Assembly: GCA_964570205.1 (NCBI GenBank)
Contig: CAZMXI010000086.1
Coordinates: 1 to 20,340 of the forward strand
Origin: CAZMXI01 sp964570205
Lineage (GTDB): Bacteria > Planctomycetota > Phycisphaerae > Tepidisphaerales > Tepidisphaeraceae
Length of the DNA: 20,340 bases
Direction: 5' to 3'
This document shows positions 9,306-16,701 of the stretch, in pieces. Position 1 is the stretch's first letter. Each line of letters starts with the position of its first letter. The notes under the pieces were generated by a model. That model was not told the DNA's origin. It ran no database searches and saw nothing but the letters and a program-made list of their open reading frames with translations. The position numbers were made by a program, and so were the translations under genes.

Positions 9306-10217
9306 TCAGCTCCCGCTTCGTCCGCTCTGCCGCGCCATCTGCTTCCCAAGCAGGGCGCGAATGGTCTCAATCATCGGCCGATCGCTCACACAACTCTGGA
9401 ATTCCGCACGCACGCTCAAGCACGCCTCGGCCAGCGCCCGGCGATGCCGAAGGAAGTTCTCGCGATAGGTCTTCCGCACCATCGCCGGCTCGCAGAGCCT
9501 GGCCCGCTCGCCCTCAAGCCCCCGAAATCGCGTCCACTGCCTGAAGTGGAAATCCTGTTCGTCACGATCCACCACCTGGATGGCGATCAGCTCATGCCGC
9601 TGATGATGCAGATGCGCCAGCCCGCCGCGAATTTCATCCACCGGCATGAAGAAATCCGAAACCACGATCACGAGGGCCCGCCGCTCCAGCCGGTCCGCCA
9701 CCTCGTGCAGACCCCGCGCCAGCGCCGATGGCCCGACCGGGGCACTGCGGTCCAGCATTTCCAGCACGCGGGAGAGCTGCATCGGACCAGCGTGCGGAGC
9801 AAGCCATTGGTCCAGTCCTCGACCGCAGACGCCCAGTCCCACACTCTCCGTCTGTCCTAGCATCAAGTACCCCAGCGCCGCCACCAGGCGCGCGGCATAT
9901 TCGAACTTGGACCCATGCGACGTGCCGTATCCCATCGACCCGCTTGCATCGAGCATGAGCAGACACCGAAGATTGGTCTCTTCGTTATACTCCTTGACAT
10001 AGGGGCGATCCGTTCGCCCCAGCACGCGCCAATCCAGCCGTCGCGGCTCGTCCCCAGGAACATAGAACCGATGCTGGCGAAACTCCACGCTCGCCCCCTT
10101 CAGATGGCTGCGGTGCTGGCCGCTGATGCTTCCCTGAACCACGCTGCGCGCCGACACCTGCATGTGATTCAGGCATTCCACCAGCGAAGGTTCGAGATAT
10201 CGGCTGACCTGGCTCAC
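9306..10217 (-). CDS. DUF58 domain protein
   Basis: This 303-residue protein is a typical DUF58 member in length and motifs. FYVPGDEPRRLDWR (51-64) followed by YVKEYNEE (73-80) is the family signature, and the VWA-like core has DASGS at 90-94 and a later VVSDFF. No membrane helix is evident, so it is probably cytoplasmic or membrane-associated through partners. The start is GTG 10217: its GTGA overlaps the TGA of the pseudokinase gene by four bases and GGAG lies seven bases upstream, which favours it over a longer reading frame beginning at 10283. DUF58 proteins usually sit next to a MoxR AAA+ ATPase, but none is present in this window. Confidence 0.92.
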   Translation of the reverse strand: MSQVSRYLEPSLVECLNHMQVSARSVVQGSISGQHRSHLKGASVEFRQHRFYVPGDEPRRLDWRVLGRTDRPYVKEYNEETNLRCLLMLDASGSMGYGTSHGSKFEYAARLVAALGYLMLGQTESVGLGVCGRGLDQWLAPHAGPMQLSRVLEMLDRSAPVGPSALARGLHEVADRLERRALVIVVSDFFMPVDEIRGGLAHLHHQRHELIAIQVVDRDEQDFHFRQWTRFRGLEGERARLCEPAMVRKTYRENFLRHRRALAEACLSVRAEFQSCVSDRPMIETIRALLGKQMARQSGRSGS

Positions 10218-11038
10218 CGGACTGCTCCAGAAGAGGCACCGGACGGCCGCCGCTCGGCATCGGCTTCCCGCGCCATCCACCACACCACAAGAACTACAGC
10301 CAGTCCCAGCGCCGCGACCAAGATGGCCGCAATGATCGATGTCCGTCGCGTTCGCTGCGCGCGACGGAGGTCGCCCTTGCGAATCGCTGCCTGCCGGCGC
10401 GCCGCTTTTTCCATCGCGCGCCGGGAACCGTGCCTCGATTTCTGCCCCGCGGCCGCCAGCAATACGCCCATCTCACGGAGGCTCGGCGGTCGTTCCTCGT
10501 CGGTGGTCGAAGGCTCGATACATCCCATCTCCTGGAGCACCGCCGCCACATCCTCCACATCCACCTCTGGATCGTTGTACAGCAACGGGCTCACATGCGT
10601 CAGCCGCACCACTCCATCTTCCGATACGATCACATTTCGCCCGTGGATCGAGCCATGCACGATGCCCAGCGAGTGCAGCGTCTCGACGGAAACCACCAGT
10701 TCGTGCCCGATCCGCGCCAGTTCCTCCGGACCACGACCGGCCGCGCCGATGTACTCATCCAGCGTGGCGCCGTCCACGTACTCCCAGACGCAATAGACCA
10801 ACTCCTCATCGCGCTCGACGCCCAGCAGGTTGGCCACGCCCAGGTGAGCCAACTCCCGCACCCGCGACAATCGATCACGAATCATCGGATGTAGCGTCCC
10901 CTTGAGAAGACAGTCGCTCTCCATCGCCTTGAGCACCACTCGCCGCCCATGCGACCCCGCCGCCAGCCAGCACCGCCCCGCCGAAAGCGCCCGCTCGACC
11001 CGATATTCTCCGATCTGGCTGCGGCTTTCGGTCAGCAT
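10214..11038 (-). CDS. Membrane-anchored protein kinase-like protein, probable pseudokinase
   Basis: The 274-residue protein has a recognisable eukaryotic-type kinase fold with lost catalytic residues. The VAIK-type lysine appears in VVLKAM (K37), and EYVDGATLDEYI (86-97) matches the hinge and helix D. The catalytic loop is IVHGSIHGRNVIV (126-138): the HRD arginine and aspartate are Gly129 and Ser130, though N135 is kept. The DFG site reads HVS (148-150). The activation segment is almost missing, because PEVDVEDVAAVLQEM (157-171) resembles helix F directly. The glycine loop is also degenerate. A basic stretch precedes a single membrane helix at about 233-254. ATG 11038 follows GGGAGAGG by eight bases. 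As the first gene of the operon it probably acts as a binding or sensing module rather than a phosphotransferase. Confidence 0.85.
   Translation of the reverse strand: MLTESRSQIGEYRVERALSAGRCWLAAGSHGRRVVLKAMESDCLLKGTLHPMIRDRLSRVRELAHLGVANLLGVERDEELVYCVWEYVDGATLDEYIGAAGRGPEELARIGHELVVSVETLHSLGIVHGSIHGRNVIVSEDGVVRLTHVSPLLYNDPEVDVEDVAAVLQEMGCIEPSTTDEERPPSLREMGVLLAAAGQKSRHGSRRAMEKAARRQAAIRKGDLRRAQRTRRTSIIAAILVAALGLAVVLVVWWMAREADAERRPSGASSGAVR
10225..10228 (-). promoter_or_regulatory. Ribosome binding site GGAG deciding the DUF58 start
   Basis: GGAG lies seven bases before the GTG at 10217, inside the last codons of the pseudokinase gene. Together with the GTGA overlap it fixes the DUF58 start and suggests translational coupling. 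Confidence 0.6.
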
Positions 11039-11162
11039 GCACAGAACCTCTCCCGCGAACGCAAAGTGTTTGATCCGCCTGATCCCCCAGCCCCTTTCAT
11101 CTTACCGCAGCCCGGCAAGCAAGACCAATCATCCACTGCCCCTCACATGGCTCCAAGGACAC

Positions 11163-11202
11163 GCGGGGCGCATGCGGTCCAACGCCGCCACATGCGCCCC
11201 GC
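11163..11202 (-). terminator. 12-bp stem-loop after the RTX-propeller gene
   Basis: GCGGGGCGCATG (11163-11174) and CATGCGCCCCGC (11191-11202) are perfect inverted arms of 12 bases around a 16-base loop. On the minus strand the hairpin begins 20 bases after the stop of the RTX-propeller gene and about 125 bases before the pseudokinase start. No U tract follows, so classical intrinsic termination is uncertain; it may stabilise the transcript end or act with Rho. Confidence 0.5.
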
Positions 11203-11221
11203 ACGCCTTCATGGCCGAATA

Positions 11222-13924
11222 TCAGAACGCCACCACCGGACCATCCATCAGGATCGGCCCGCCCCGCCACCACGGCCACCAGTAGCCCGGCGGTTGCGGC
11301 GCGTCAGGCAGTTCCGGCCAATACAGCACTTCAGCGATTTCGCTGGACGGATCGTAGATATCGACCACCTTTGTCACTTCCGTCCCTACCGAGTACAGGA
11401 AATCACCGATCTGAACGCTCCGCAGCACCTGGTCCGTGTGAGCCACCTGACCAAGGCCGGAAAGCAACCCGTTTTCCGTGTCCACCTTGATGACCTGGAG
11501 GAACGAACTGCCCGCCGAGACGGGAACCGCCAGGACACCATGCTCGGGGAAGTACGAGAACGCGTGGTGGTCCCATTCCGCCGTGCTGCTCATCCACCAT
11601 GTGTCGCTTGGAATGTAGAACACATCCAGTTGTTCCGGCTCTCCCGACACGTCGAACAGCGACACCTTCAGGCCTCGAATCCGTCCACTTTCATCCGCAT
11701 CGCGCCCGAAGCCCAGCAGCAGATCTTCGCCGATCGGATGCAAATACGAAGAATAGCCGGGGATCTCTAGCACGCCGGCCAGCACCGGTTCGCGCGGATC
11801 GCTGAAGTCAATCTTGAATAGCGGGTCCACCTGCCGGAACGTCACGATGTAACCGGCATCGCCGAAAAACCGGGCCGAGTAGATCCGCTCATTCAGCGCC
11901 AAACCTGTGATGCCGCCGACGATCTCCAGCGTCGCCCCTTTGTCCTCCATCACCAACACGTTGTTCGATCGGCCATTGCCGTCGGTCGTCGTCGCCACAC
12001 GCAGCAGGCCATTCTCCTCATCCATCGAGAACTGGTTCAGTATCCAGCCCGGCGCCCGGCCGACGCCCTCATACACAATCTCGTCTGCGCCCATGGCGAA
12101 CTTGTAGATTTCCGTCGTCCGCTCGCCGCCCCACCGGGCCATGGTCCACGACCAGGTCTGCGACGTCACATACAGGTTTCCCTCCGACGCATACACCTCG
12201 CCGGAGAAGCCTGCCACCGAATCGCTGTCCAGAACGTGCCCGTCCAGGTCGATCGCGACGACGGAGAACAACTGCCCATAGTGCAGGCCGCTTCTGGGCA
12301 CATACAACTCCTCCACCAGAGATCCGGTGGACTCCTTCAACATCCCGCCATCGCCGCTGGCTTCCATTCGGATGTACTTCGGGAGCAGGTTCTCCAGCGG
12401 CATGCTCGCCAGCCAATCGCGGTAAGCCGCCTCCGACTCGTACACCAGGAACTTGCCTTCCTCCGTCCTGTAAACCCAGTACATGTCCTTGTACTGCTCA
12501 CCGATCGAGACGGCTTCCAGCACCCGCGGCCGCGGAAGCTCCATGCTGCCTTGCGTAACCAGGTACATTCGCCCGTCCACCCCTCGCGATGTGGCCAGGC
12601 TGCCGCTCAGTTTCGTCTGGCTGCTCACCTGCGGGTTCGCGCGGTCAGCCACGTCAACCGTCGTCACATAGGTGTACGCCTCGCCTCGGGGCCAGAAGCA
12701 GCGGGCGACCGCCATATCCGTCCCCGCAAGCGGCACCGGCCCCGGCCACCAGTCGTCATACGTGTATTCGTAATCGGTCGACAACACGACCACCTTGTCC
12801 CCCTCCAGGTAGATTCCGGCCGGCCAACCCTTGACCTGCATCTGGGCGACGACTCTTGCCTCCTCCGCGGGCCAGGAATCCAGGATAAGCAGTTCATCAT
12901 TGCGCAAAACATAAAGATACTGCCCATCGGTCTTGACCAGGTCCGCCTCGTCGACATTCGCCTCCTGCGTATTCGTCTCCGAGTAGGTGGGATCCGTCGC
13001 GTTGGTCGGCGCTGCCACGTCCAAACCGCCCATCGTGGTGTACCGGCCGTCCATGTCGCCGTATTTCGAGTAGGGATAGTAGTCCACAGGGCGATCGAAC
13101 AGGTATTTCCATTGGGCAACCGCCTGCTCGATCAGCCACTGCTTCAGCTCATCCAGATTCAGTTCGTCGAGCGGGTCGACCTGATCGTCCAACTCAGTCG
13201 TGTCGTACTTGTCGTGCCGCCAGTAATCCGCGTCTTCCCGGAACACCGTGTCCCGGCTTCGGCCTCCATCGAGTTGGTCCGCGCCACCGCCTCCACGCAG
13301 CACATCCGCCCCCCCCCCGCCCGAGAGCACGTCATTCTCAAAACCGCCGCTGAGCTCGTCGTTGCCCGCTTGCCCGTAAAGGGCATCGGCCCCAAGGCCC
13401 CCCACCAAAACGTCATTCCCGGTCTGCCCGAACAAGTAGTCCGAGCCGGCGTCACCCGCCAGCAGGTCATCTCCCGATCCGCCGAACAGCCAGTCGTCGC
13501 CAGCCTGTCCATCCATGCTGTCGTTGCCCCGGCCGCCAAACATGGTGTCGGTGCCCGGGCCACCTGTGATGCTGTCGTTTCCGTCGCCGCCATACACAAT
13601 CACGCGCACCCGGCTCCACTGAGACCCCAGGTTCACACTGATCACGTCGTTGCCTCGCCCGCCATAAATGCGGATGATTTGCAGCTGCGAACTGGATCGC
13701 GTGGCGACGACCGTTGAATTCACGACGGCTTGGAACTGGGTGCCATCCTCTGACGCCTGAACGACGATCGTGTCCGCGCCCCCCGAACCCGCGTCGGGGC
13801 CGCGGACCGCCCACACGGTCTGGCCTGACAACAGCCGACGATCCTCAAGGTTCTCGATTAAACCTACGCTTTGCACGGCCCGGCGAACAGCCCGGTGCCC
13901 ATGCCGAACACTTCGCGCCAGCAT
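11222..13924 (-). CDS. Exported RTX-repeat protein with C-terminal COG4880-type beta-propeller
   Basis: The protein has 900 residues. A basic N-terminus leads into LEDRRLLSG (26-34), the LEPR-xLL type motif at the start of many exported planctomycete proteins. Residues 88-228 hold about fourteen glycine/aspartate nonapeptides such as YGGDGNDSI and FGGSGDDLL, which in RTX proteins bind calcium. The acidic linker (about 229-310) leads to QEANVDEADLVKTDGQYLYV (320-339), the entry signature of the COG4880/Beta_propel family, and blade-like repeats continue to the end. No C-terminal anchor or dockerin is seen. ATG 13924 is chosen because GGAGG sits five bases before it and puts the LEDRR motif at its usual distance. 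A role at the cell surface or outside the cell is inferred; substrate unknown. Confidence 0.88.
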   Translation of the reverse strand: MLARSVRHGHRAVRRAVQSVGLIENLEDRRLLSGQTVWAVRGPDAGSGGADTIVVQASEDGTQFQAVVNSTVVATRSSSQLQIIRIYGGRGNDVISVNLGSQWSRVRVIVYGGDGNDSITGGPGTDTMFGGRGNDSMDGQAGDDWLFGGSGDDLLAGDAGSDYLFGQTGNDVLVGGLGADALYGQAGNDELSGGFENDVLSGGGGADVLRGGGGADQLDGGRSRDTVFREDADYWRHDKYDTTELDDQVDPLDELNLDELKQWLIEQAVAQWKYLFDRPVDYYPYSKYGDMDGRYTTMGGLDVAAPTNATDPTYSETNTQEANVDEADLVKTDGQYLYVLRNDELLILDSWPAEEARVVAQMQVKGWPAGIYLEGDKVVVLSTDYEYTYDDWWPGPVPLAGTDMAVARCFWPRGEAYTYVTTVDVADRANPQVSSQTKLSGSLATSRGVDGRMYLVTQGSMELPRPRVLEAVSIGEQYKDMYWVYRTEEGKFLVYESEAAYRDWLASMPLENLLPKYIRMEASGDGGMLKESTGSLVEELYVPRSGLHYGQLFSVVAIDLDGHVLDSDSVAGFSGEVYASEGNLYVTSQTWSWTMARWGGERTTEIYKFAMGADEIVYEGVGRAPGWILNQFSMDEENGLLRVATTTDGNGRSNNVLVMEDKGATLEIVGGITGLALNERIYSARFFGDAGYIVTFRQVDPLFKIDFSDPREPVLAGVLEIPGYSSYLHPIGEDLLLGFGRDADESGRIRGLKVSLFDVSGEPEQLDVFYIPSDTWWMSSTAEWDHHAFSYFPEHGVLAVPVSAGSSFLQVIKVDTENGLLSGLGQVAHTDQVLRSVQIGDFLYSVGTEVTKVVDIYDPSSEIAEVLYWPELPDAPQPPGYWWPWWRGGPILMDGPVVAF
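13241..13663 (-). repeat. RTX-type GGxGxDxxx nonapeptide repeat region
   Basis: About fourteen tandem copies of a nine-residue unit, consensus GGxGxDxLx, are encoded here. Several are degenerate (for example GGFENDVL and GGRSRDTVF at the end). The region is residues 88-228 of the RTX-propeller protein. Confidence 0.85.
13309..13318 (-). repeat. G10 homopolymer inside the RTX coding region
   Basis: Ten consecutive C on the plus strand give ten G in the coding strand, encoding the Gly run in LSGGGGADV. The reading frame is intact as given. A one-base slip would end translation or change frame before the beta-propeller. Confidence 0.9.
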
Positions 13925-13929
13925 AGCCA

Positions 13930-13934
13930 CCTCC
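13930..13934 (-). promoter_or_regulatory. Ribosome binding site GGAGG deciding the RTX-propeller start
   Basis: GGAGG lies five bases before ATG 13924. It supports this start over an upstream ATG at 14053, which would add 43 residues unlike an export signal. Confidence 0.65.
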
Positions 13935-14049
13935 AGATTTGTCCCTATATCACAGACGCTACAGGGGGCAGAGCTATTCCAGAGTATCACTTTACCCCGC
14001 CTGCGCTGGTGGAACAACACAATTCGTGTTTCTGGAAACGCCTGGCCAT

Positions 14050-14862
14050 TCATTCCCCCACGCCCGAGACTTGGGGCAGGGGTTCATACGGCAACAGGAC
14101 CGAATCGCTCCGGTTTTCCGGTCCGGCCAACACCAGCCCGCTGTGGGAACAGTAGATATGATCGCCCTGCACGCCAGCATAGGGTGTCGTCCGAAACTCG
14201 ACCCGCCCATCACCATAAAGCACGTTCTGCCCTATCCCGCCGTGATTGCGGCTGTTGCCTGGCACCGACAACTTGTCGTTACTCTCGGTCGGGCCTGGAC
14301 TTCGGTCCGCCACCACCGCGAAATCATCGGCCAGTCCGCCGAACCATCGGAAGCCCGCCGCGATGGCAGCGGTTCCGGCATAGGGATTCTGGACGCTGTA
14401 ACTCAGGTTCCGGTTGAGATTTGTGAAATTGGAACGATCCTCGGGCCTGTGCCCGCCAAAATCGTCGGCGACGTCCCTCGTGGCAGGACATACCAACGCA
14501 CTGGCCGACACATGACGTGTCCGAACCAGCAGAAAGAGGACTGCAGGGATGTTATTTAGCTTGGGTCCATCCTGCCCGAATGGGTTTGACGCCGCGAAGC
14601 CGCTATTGCTGATGTCCGGAACCATGGGCTCGGTCAGGCCAGGCCTGGTCGCCGGCAGCCTACCGTGGTTCTCGGCGGCGTAAGCCCTGAGCCCAAACCC
14701 AATTTCACGCAGGTGTTCCATGCATTGCGCCCGGGATGACCTGTCCCGTGCGGTAACAATCATCGGGATCAGCAGCGAAAACAGCACCACAACGATGCCG
14801 ACTACCGCCATGGCATCCAGCAGTACCGCTCCGCATCGATCGCGCCTGGTGCCGGATCTCAC
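14050..14862 (-). CDS. Prepilin-like protein with N-terminal methylation-type segment and H-x-DG motif
   Basis: This 270-residue protein begins with a short basic leader, then Gly11 and a hydrophobic helix (12-33), as in type IV prepilins and type II secretion pseudopilins processed by a prepilin peptidase. The usual +5 glutamate is Asp16 (GAVLLD). The following helix, RAQCMEHLREIGFGLRAYA, matches planctomycete prepilin-like proteins of the DUF1559 group, and NHGGIGQNVLYGDGRVEF near residues 205-222 is the H-x-DG signature, with ten rather than nine residues between H and DG. The start is GTG 14862, with GGGAG five bases upstream. These proteins are very numerous in planctomycetes and their function is largely unknown. 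It ends 125 bases before the RTX-propeller gene and may be co-transcribed with it. Confidence 0.85.
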   Translation of the reverse strand: MRSGTRRDRCGAVLLDAMAVVGIVVVLFSLLIPMIVTARDRSSRAQCMEHLREIGFGLRAYAAENHGRLPATRPGLTEPMVPDISNSGFAASNPFGQDGPKLNNIPAVLFLLVRTRHVSASALVCPATRDVADDFGGHRPEDRSNFTNLNRNLSYSVQNPYAGTAAIAAGFRWFGGLADDFAVVADRSPGPTESNDKLSVPGNSRNHGGIGQNVLYGDGRVEFRTTPYAGVQGDHIYCSHSGLVLAGPENRSDSVLLPYEPLPQVSGVGE

Positions 14863-14902
14863 ATTGGCTCCCGGTCAGAGTTCACCCCAAACCAACGCAA
14901 CT

Positions 14903-14908
14903 ATCATA
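14903..14908 (-). promoter_or_regulatory. Possible -10 element (TATGAT) for the prepilin-like gene
   Basis: TATGAT on the minus strand lies about 41 bases before the GTG start at 14862, in the 117-base gap after the preceding gene. No clear -35 box is visible. Confidence 0.2.
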
Positions 14909-14979
14909 CCCTGCTTGGTAGTCATTTGCCGAGATAGAACCGGTACGTCCGCTCCTTCCAAGGTCTCCAACCCCCATTC

Positions 14980-15660
14980 TCACAGCCCGTGGCGCTCATC
15001 CAGGATGTGCCCGGTCATGGGATCCACTTGAACACACCATCCACTCCAACGTCTGATACTCAGTTGGTCGCCCTCTCGGCGCAGGGATACACAGGGTCCT
15101 TCGGCTTTGGACGCCAGGCGGTCCCAGAGCACGCGGCCATCTCTGCTCACCGCCAGCACGTTATCGCCGTTCATCTCCAGACCATCGGTGCACAGTACAA
15201 TCGCCTCGCCGCAATCCAGTGTTTCATTGATCTCATCCGGCAGCGAAATGGACTTGCCGCACTTGAACGTGATGATCCTGCCATCCACTTCGTACTCCGG
15301 GCCAGCGCCAGCCTGGTATGCCGCCAATACCCCGCCGGTCGCAGGCCGTACTTGCAGCACAAGCCCACTCTGCTCGTGCAGCAGAACCGAGTCTCTCCGC
15401 CGCTCAAGCGACGTGAATGTCGCCAACGGATAGCGCTCATCCGGGTGGTACCACTGCCATATCCCTTGCGGAAGCAATCCAAACACATGGGCCCGCTCAA
15501 GGGCAAACCGCGTGGCATTGCAGCCCACCTCCAGAAGCGCCACCTGCGTCGGCCCGAAGTCGATAAGGTCACGAAGTGAAAATGACAGTTCGTGATCCGC
15601 CAGGCCGCGAAAAACGATGCGGTTGGAGGAACGTGTGTATCCAACCCTCTCGGCGACCAT
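14980..15660 (-). CDS. Hypothetical protein, possibly with beta-propeller-like repeats
   Basis: I do not recognise this 226-residue protein. It has no signal peptide or membrane helix. The C-terminal half has short strand-turn units such as DNVLAVSRDGRVLWDRL and WCVQVDPMTGHIL, which resemble single PQQ- or WD-like propeller strands, and an earlier LVLQVRPATGGVLAAY is similar, so a small beta-rich fold is likely. Three or four such units are too few for a complete propeller. The central segment includes FKCGKSISLPDEI and ETLDCGEAIVLCTDG, with several cysteines that are not arranged as a known metal site. ATG 15660 is preferred over a longer frame because GGGAGG lies seven bases before it. It is flanked by gaps of 346 and 117 bases and is probably transcribed alone. 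Confidence 0.75.
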   Translation of the reverse strand: MVAERVGYTRSSNRIVFRGLADHELSFSLRDLIDFGPTQVALLEVGCNATRFALERAHVFGLLPQGIWQWYHPDERYPLATFTSLERRRDSVLLHEQSGLVLQVRPATGGVLAAYQAGAGPEYEVDGRIITFKCGKSISLPDEINETLDCGEAIVLCTDGLEMNGDNVLAVSRDGRVLWDRLASKAEGPCVSLRREGDQLSIRRWSGWCVQVDPMTGHILDERHGL

Positions 15661-15667
15661 AGTCCTG

Positions 15668-15673
15668 CCTCCC
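15668..15673 (-). promoter_or_regulatory. Ribosome binding site GGGAGG deciding the hypothetical protein start
   Basis: GGGAGG lies seven bases before ATG 15660, an ideal spacing. No comparable site precedes the longer in-frame start at 15714. Confidence 0.65.
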
Positions 15674-15971
15674 AAGCAATCTTCTGATGTGAAAAAACAG
15701 ACGTGGCCGGCCATAGGACCGGCGGGCGTAATCTACCACCAGGAGCCCTTCGGGTACAGAGGCGCGCACACATGCCATTTGTACAACGGTGCGCGGTCAA
15801 ACCAGTTCCATGGGGCGCGACGCCGGGAGATGCAGCATGGCGGCATCACTGATTGTCAGGACCATCGCCTTCTCGCTTGCGGGCATGCCTGCTTCGGCCG
15901 GATGCACCATCAGCGCGAAGCAGAAGACCGATCCGGGCCATCCGACCCAGCCCCAGATTGAGGAGGAGTTC

Positions 15972-15999
15972 GCCGGCCAACGCGCCTCGCGCTGCCGGC
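15972..15999 (-). terminator. Stem-loop immediately after eda
   Basis: GCCGGC arms (15972-15977 and 15994-15999) enclose inner CGCG arms (15981-15984 and 15988-15991) around a three-base loop, with a small internal bulge. The hairpin begins seven bases after the eda stop codon on the minus strand. No U tract follows. Confidence 0.5.
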
Positions 16000-16006
16000 A
16001 CCCGCC

Positions 16007-16660
16007 TTATGTGCCGCGGGCTTCCCTTACGGCCTCGACAAACGCTTTGGCGCTGGCAGTCATGGCCGCCCAGTCCTTCTTCGCCATAGCGTCCTTGGTG
16101 ACCAGGGCCGATCCTGCCCCCACGAACACCGCACCGCCTTTGATCCACTCTCCGACGTTATTCAGGTCCACCCCACCCGTCGGCGTCAGTTTCAGCATTG
16201 GCAACGGCGCCAGAATATCCTTGAGGTATCCTGGCCCGAGCTTCGTCGCCGGGAAGACCTTGACCACATCCGCCCCCGCCGTCCAGGCGGCGAGAATCTC
16301 CGTCGGAGTGAACGCGCCGGGGATGGAGATCCTGCCATAGCGCCGAGTCACCTCAATCACCTCGCGGTTAAGCGTCGGCGAGACCACGAACTGCGCCCCC
16401 GCCGCGATGGCATCGCGGGCTGTCGCCGGATCGAGCACCGTGCCCACGCCCACCACGGCCTGGTCGCCATACCTGTCGGCCAGCTTCTCGATTGCGGCGA
16501 TGGCCTTGGGAGTGGTCATTGTCACTTCGATGGCGGGCACTCCTCCGGCCAGCAGCGCCGCCGCGATGTCCTGCAACATCTCGGCCGATGGGGCACGCAT
16601 CACCGCCACAACGCCGGCGTCCGCCACGGTCTGCATGAGCTGCTCTTTGCTCCGCGCCAT
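16007..16660 (-). CDS. eda: 2-dehydro-3-deoxyphosphogluconate / 4-hydroxy-2-oxoglutarate aldolase
   Basis: The enzyme splits 2-keto-3-deoxy-6-phosphogluconate into pyruvate and glyceraldehyde 3-phosphate in the cytoplasm (Entner-Doudoroff and uronate catabolism), and often also splits 4-hydroxy-2-oxoglutarate. The 217-residue length is normal for this class I aldolase with a TIM-barrel fold. VVAVMRAPS (17-25) holds the phosphate-region arginine R22, AIEVTMTTP (43-51) the catalytic glutamate E45, and DVVKVFPA (131-138) the Schiff-base lysine K134. GVGTVLDPA, VVSPTLN, IPGAFTPTE and LTPTGGVDLNN are the other family landmarks. ATG 16660 follows AGGAG by eight bases. The neighbours are not sugar-acid genes and edd is absent, so it appears to be a free-standing unit. 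Confidence 0.95.
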   Translation of the reverse strand: MARSKEQLMQTVADAGVVAVMRAPSAEMLQDIAAALLAGGVPAIEVTMTTPKAIAAIEKLADRYGDQAVVGVGTVLDPATARDAIAAGAQFVVSPTLNREVIEVTRRYGRISIPGAFTPTEILAAWTAGADVVKVFPATKLGPGYLKDILAPLPMLKLTPTGGVDLNNVGEWIKGGAVFVGAGSALVTKDAMAKKDWAAMTASAKAFVEAVREARGT

Positions 16661-16701
16661 GCCTGCTTCTCCTTTGTCTGGCCGACGAATCTACGCGCGG
16701 G

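Larger units (their letters stand above)
15661..16006. other. 346-base stretch without a confident gene
   Basis: The right end holds the eda stem-loop (15972-15999). The middle holds a plus-strand ATG at 15837 preceded by GGGAG, opening a frame whose first 23 residues look weakly like a lipoprotein signal ending in SAGC; this frame then runs antisense through the 3' end of eda to 16340, so it is doubtful. A 7-base inverted repeat, CGCGCAC at 15763-15769 and GTGCGCG at 15789-15795, is also present. On the minus strand a T6 run (15692-15697) follows a short GCCGG/CCGGC hairpin at a distance of eight bases, which is too far for a good terminator. The promoter of the hypothetical gene must lie in this stretch, but I cannot place it. 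Confidence 0.5.

Noticed and set aside
12236..13717. Long plus-strand open frame antisense to the RTX-propeller gene
   Set aside because: Its Val/His/Arg-rich sequence mirrors the opposite-strand codons and shows no motif.
14016..14030. Inverted repeat AACAC-AATTC-GTGTT downstream of the prepilin-like gene
   Set aside because: Five-base arms with a five-base centre are likely by chance and there is no U tract.
13925..14053. Longer N-terminus for the RTX-propeller protein from an ATG at 14053 that overlaps the prepilin stop by ATGA
   Set aside because: The added 43 residues have no export character, while ATG 13924 has a perfect GGAGG and the LEDRR motif at the right distance.
15661..16006. 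tRNA or other structured RNA gene in the long gap
   Set aside because: No GTTCRANNC T-loop or cloverleaf pairing could be found on either strand.
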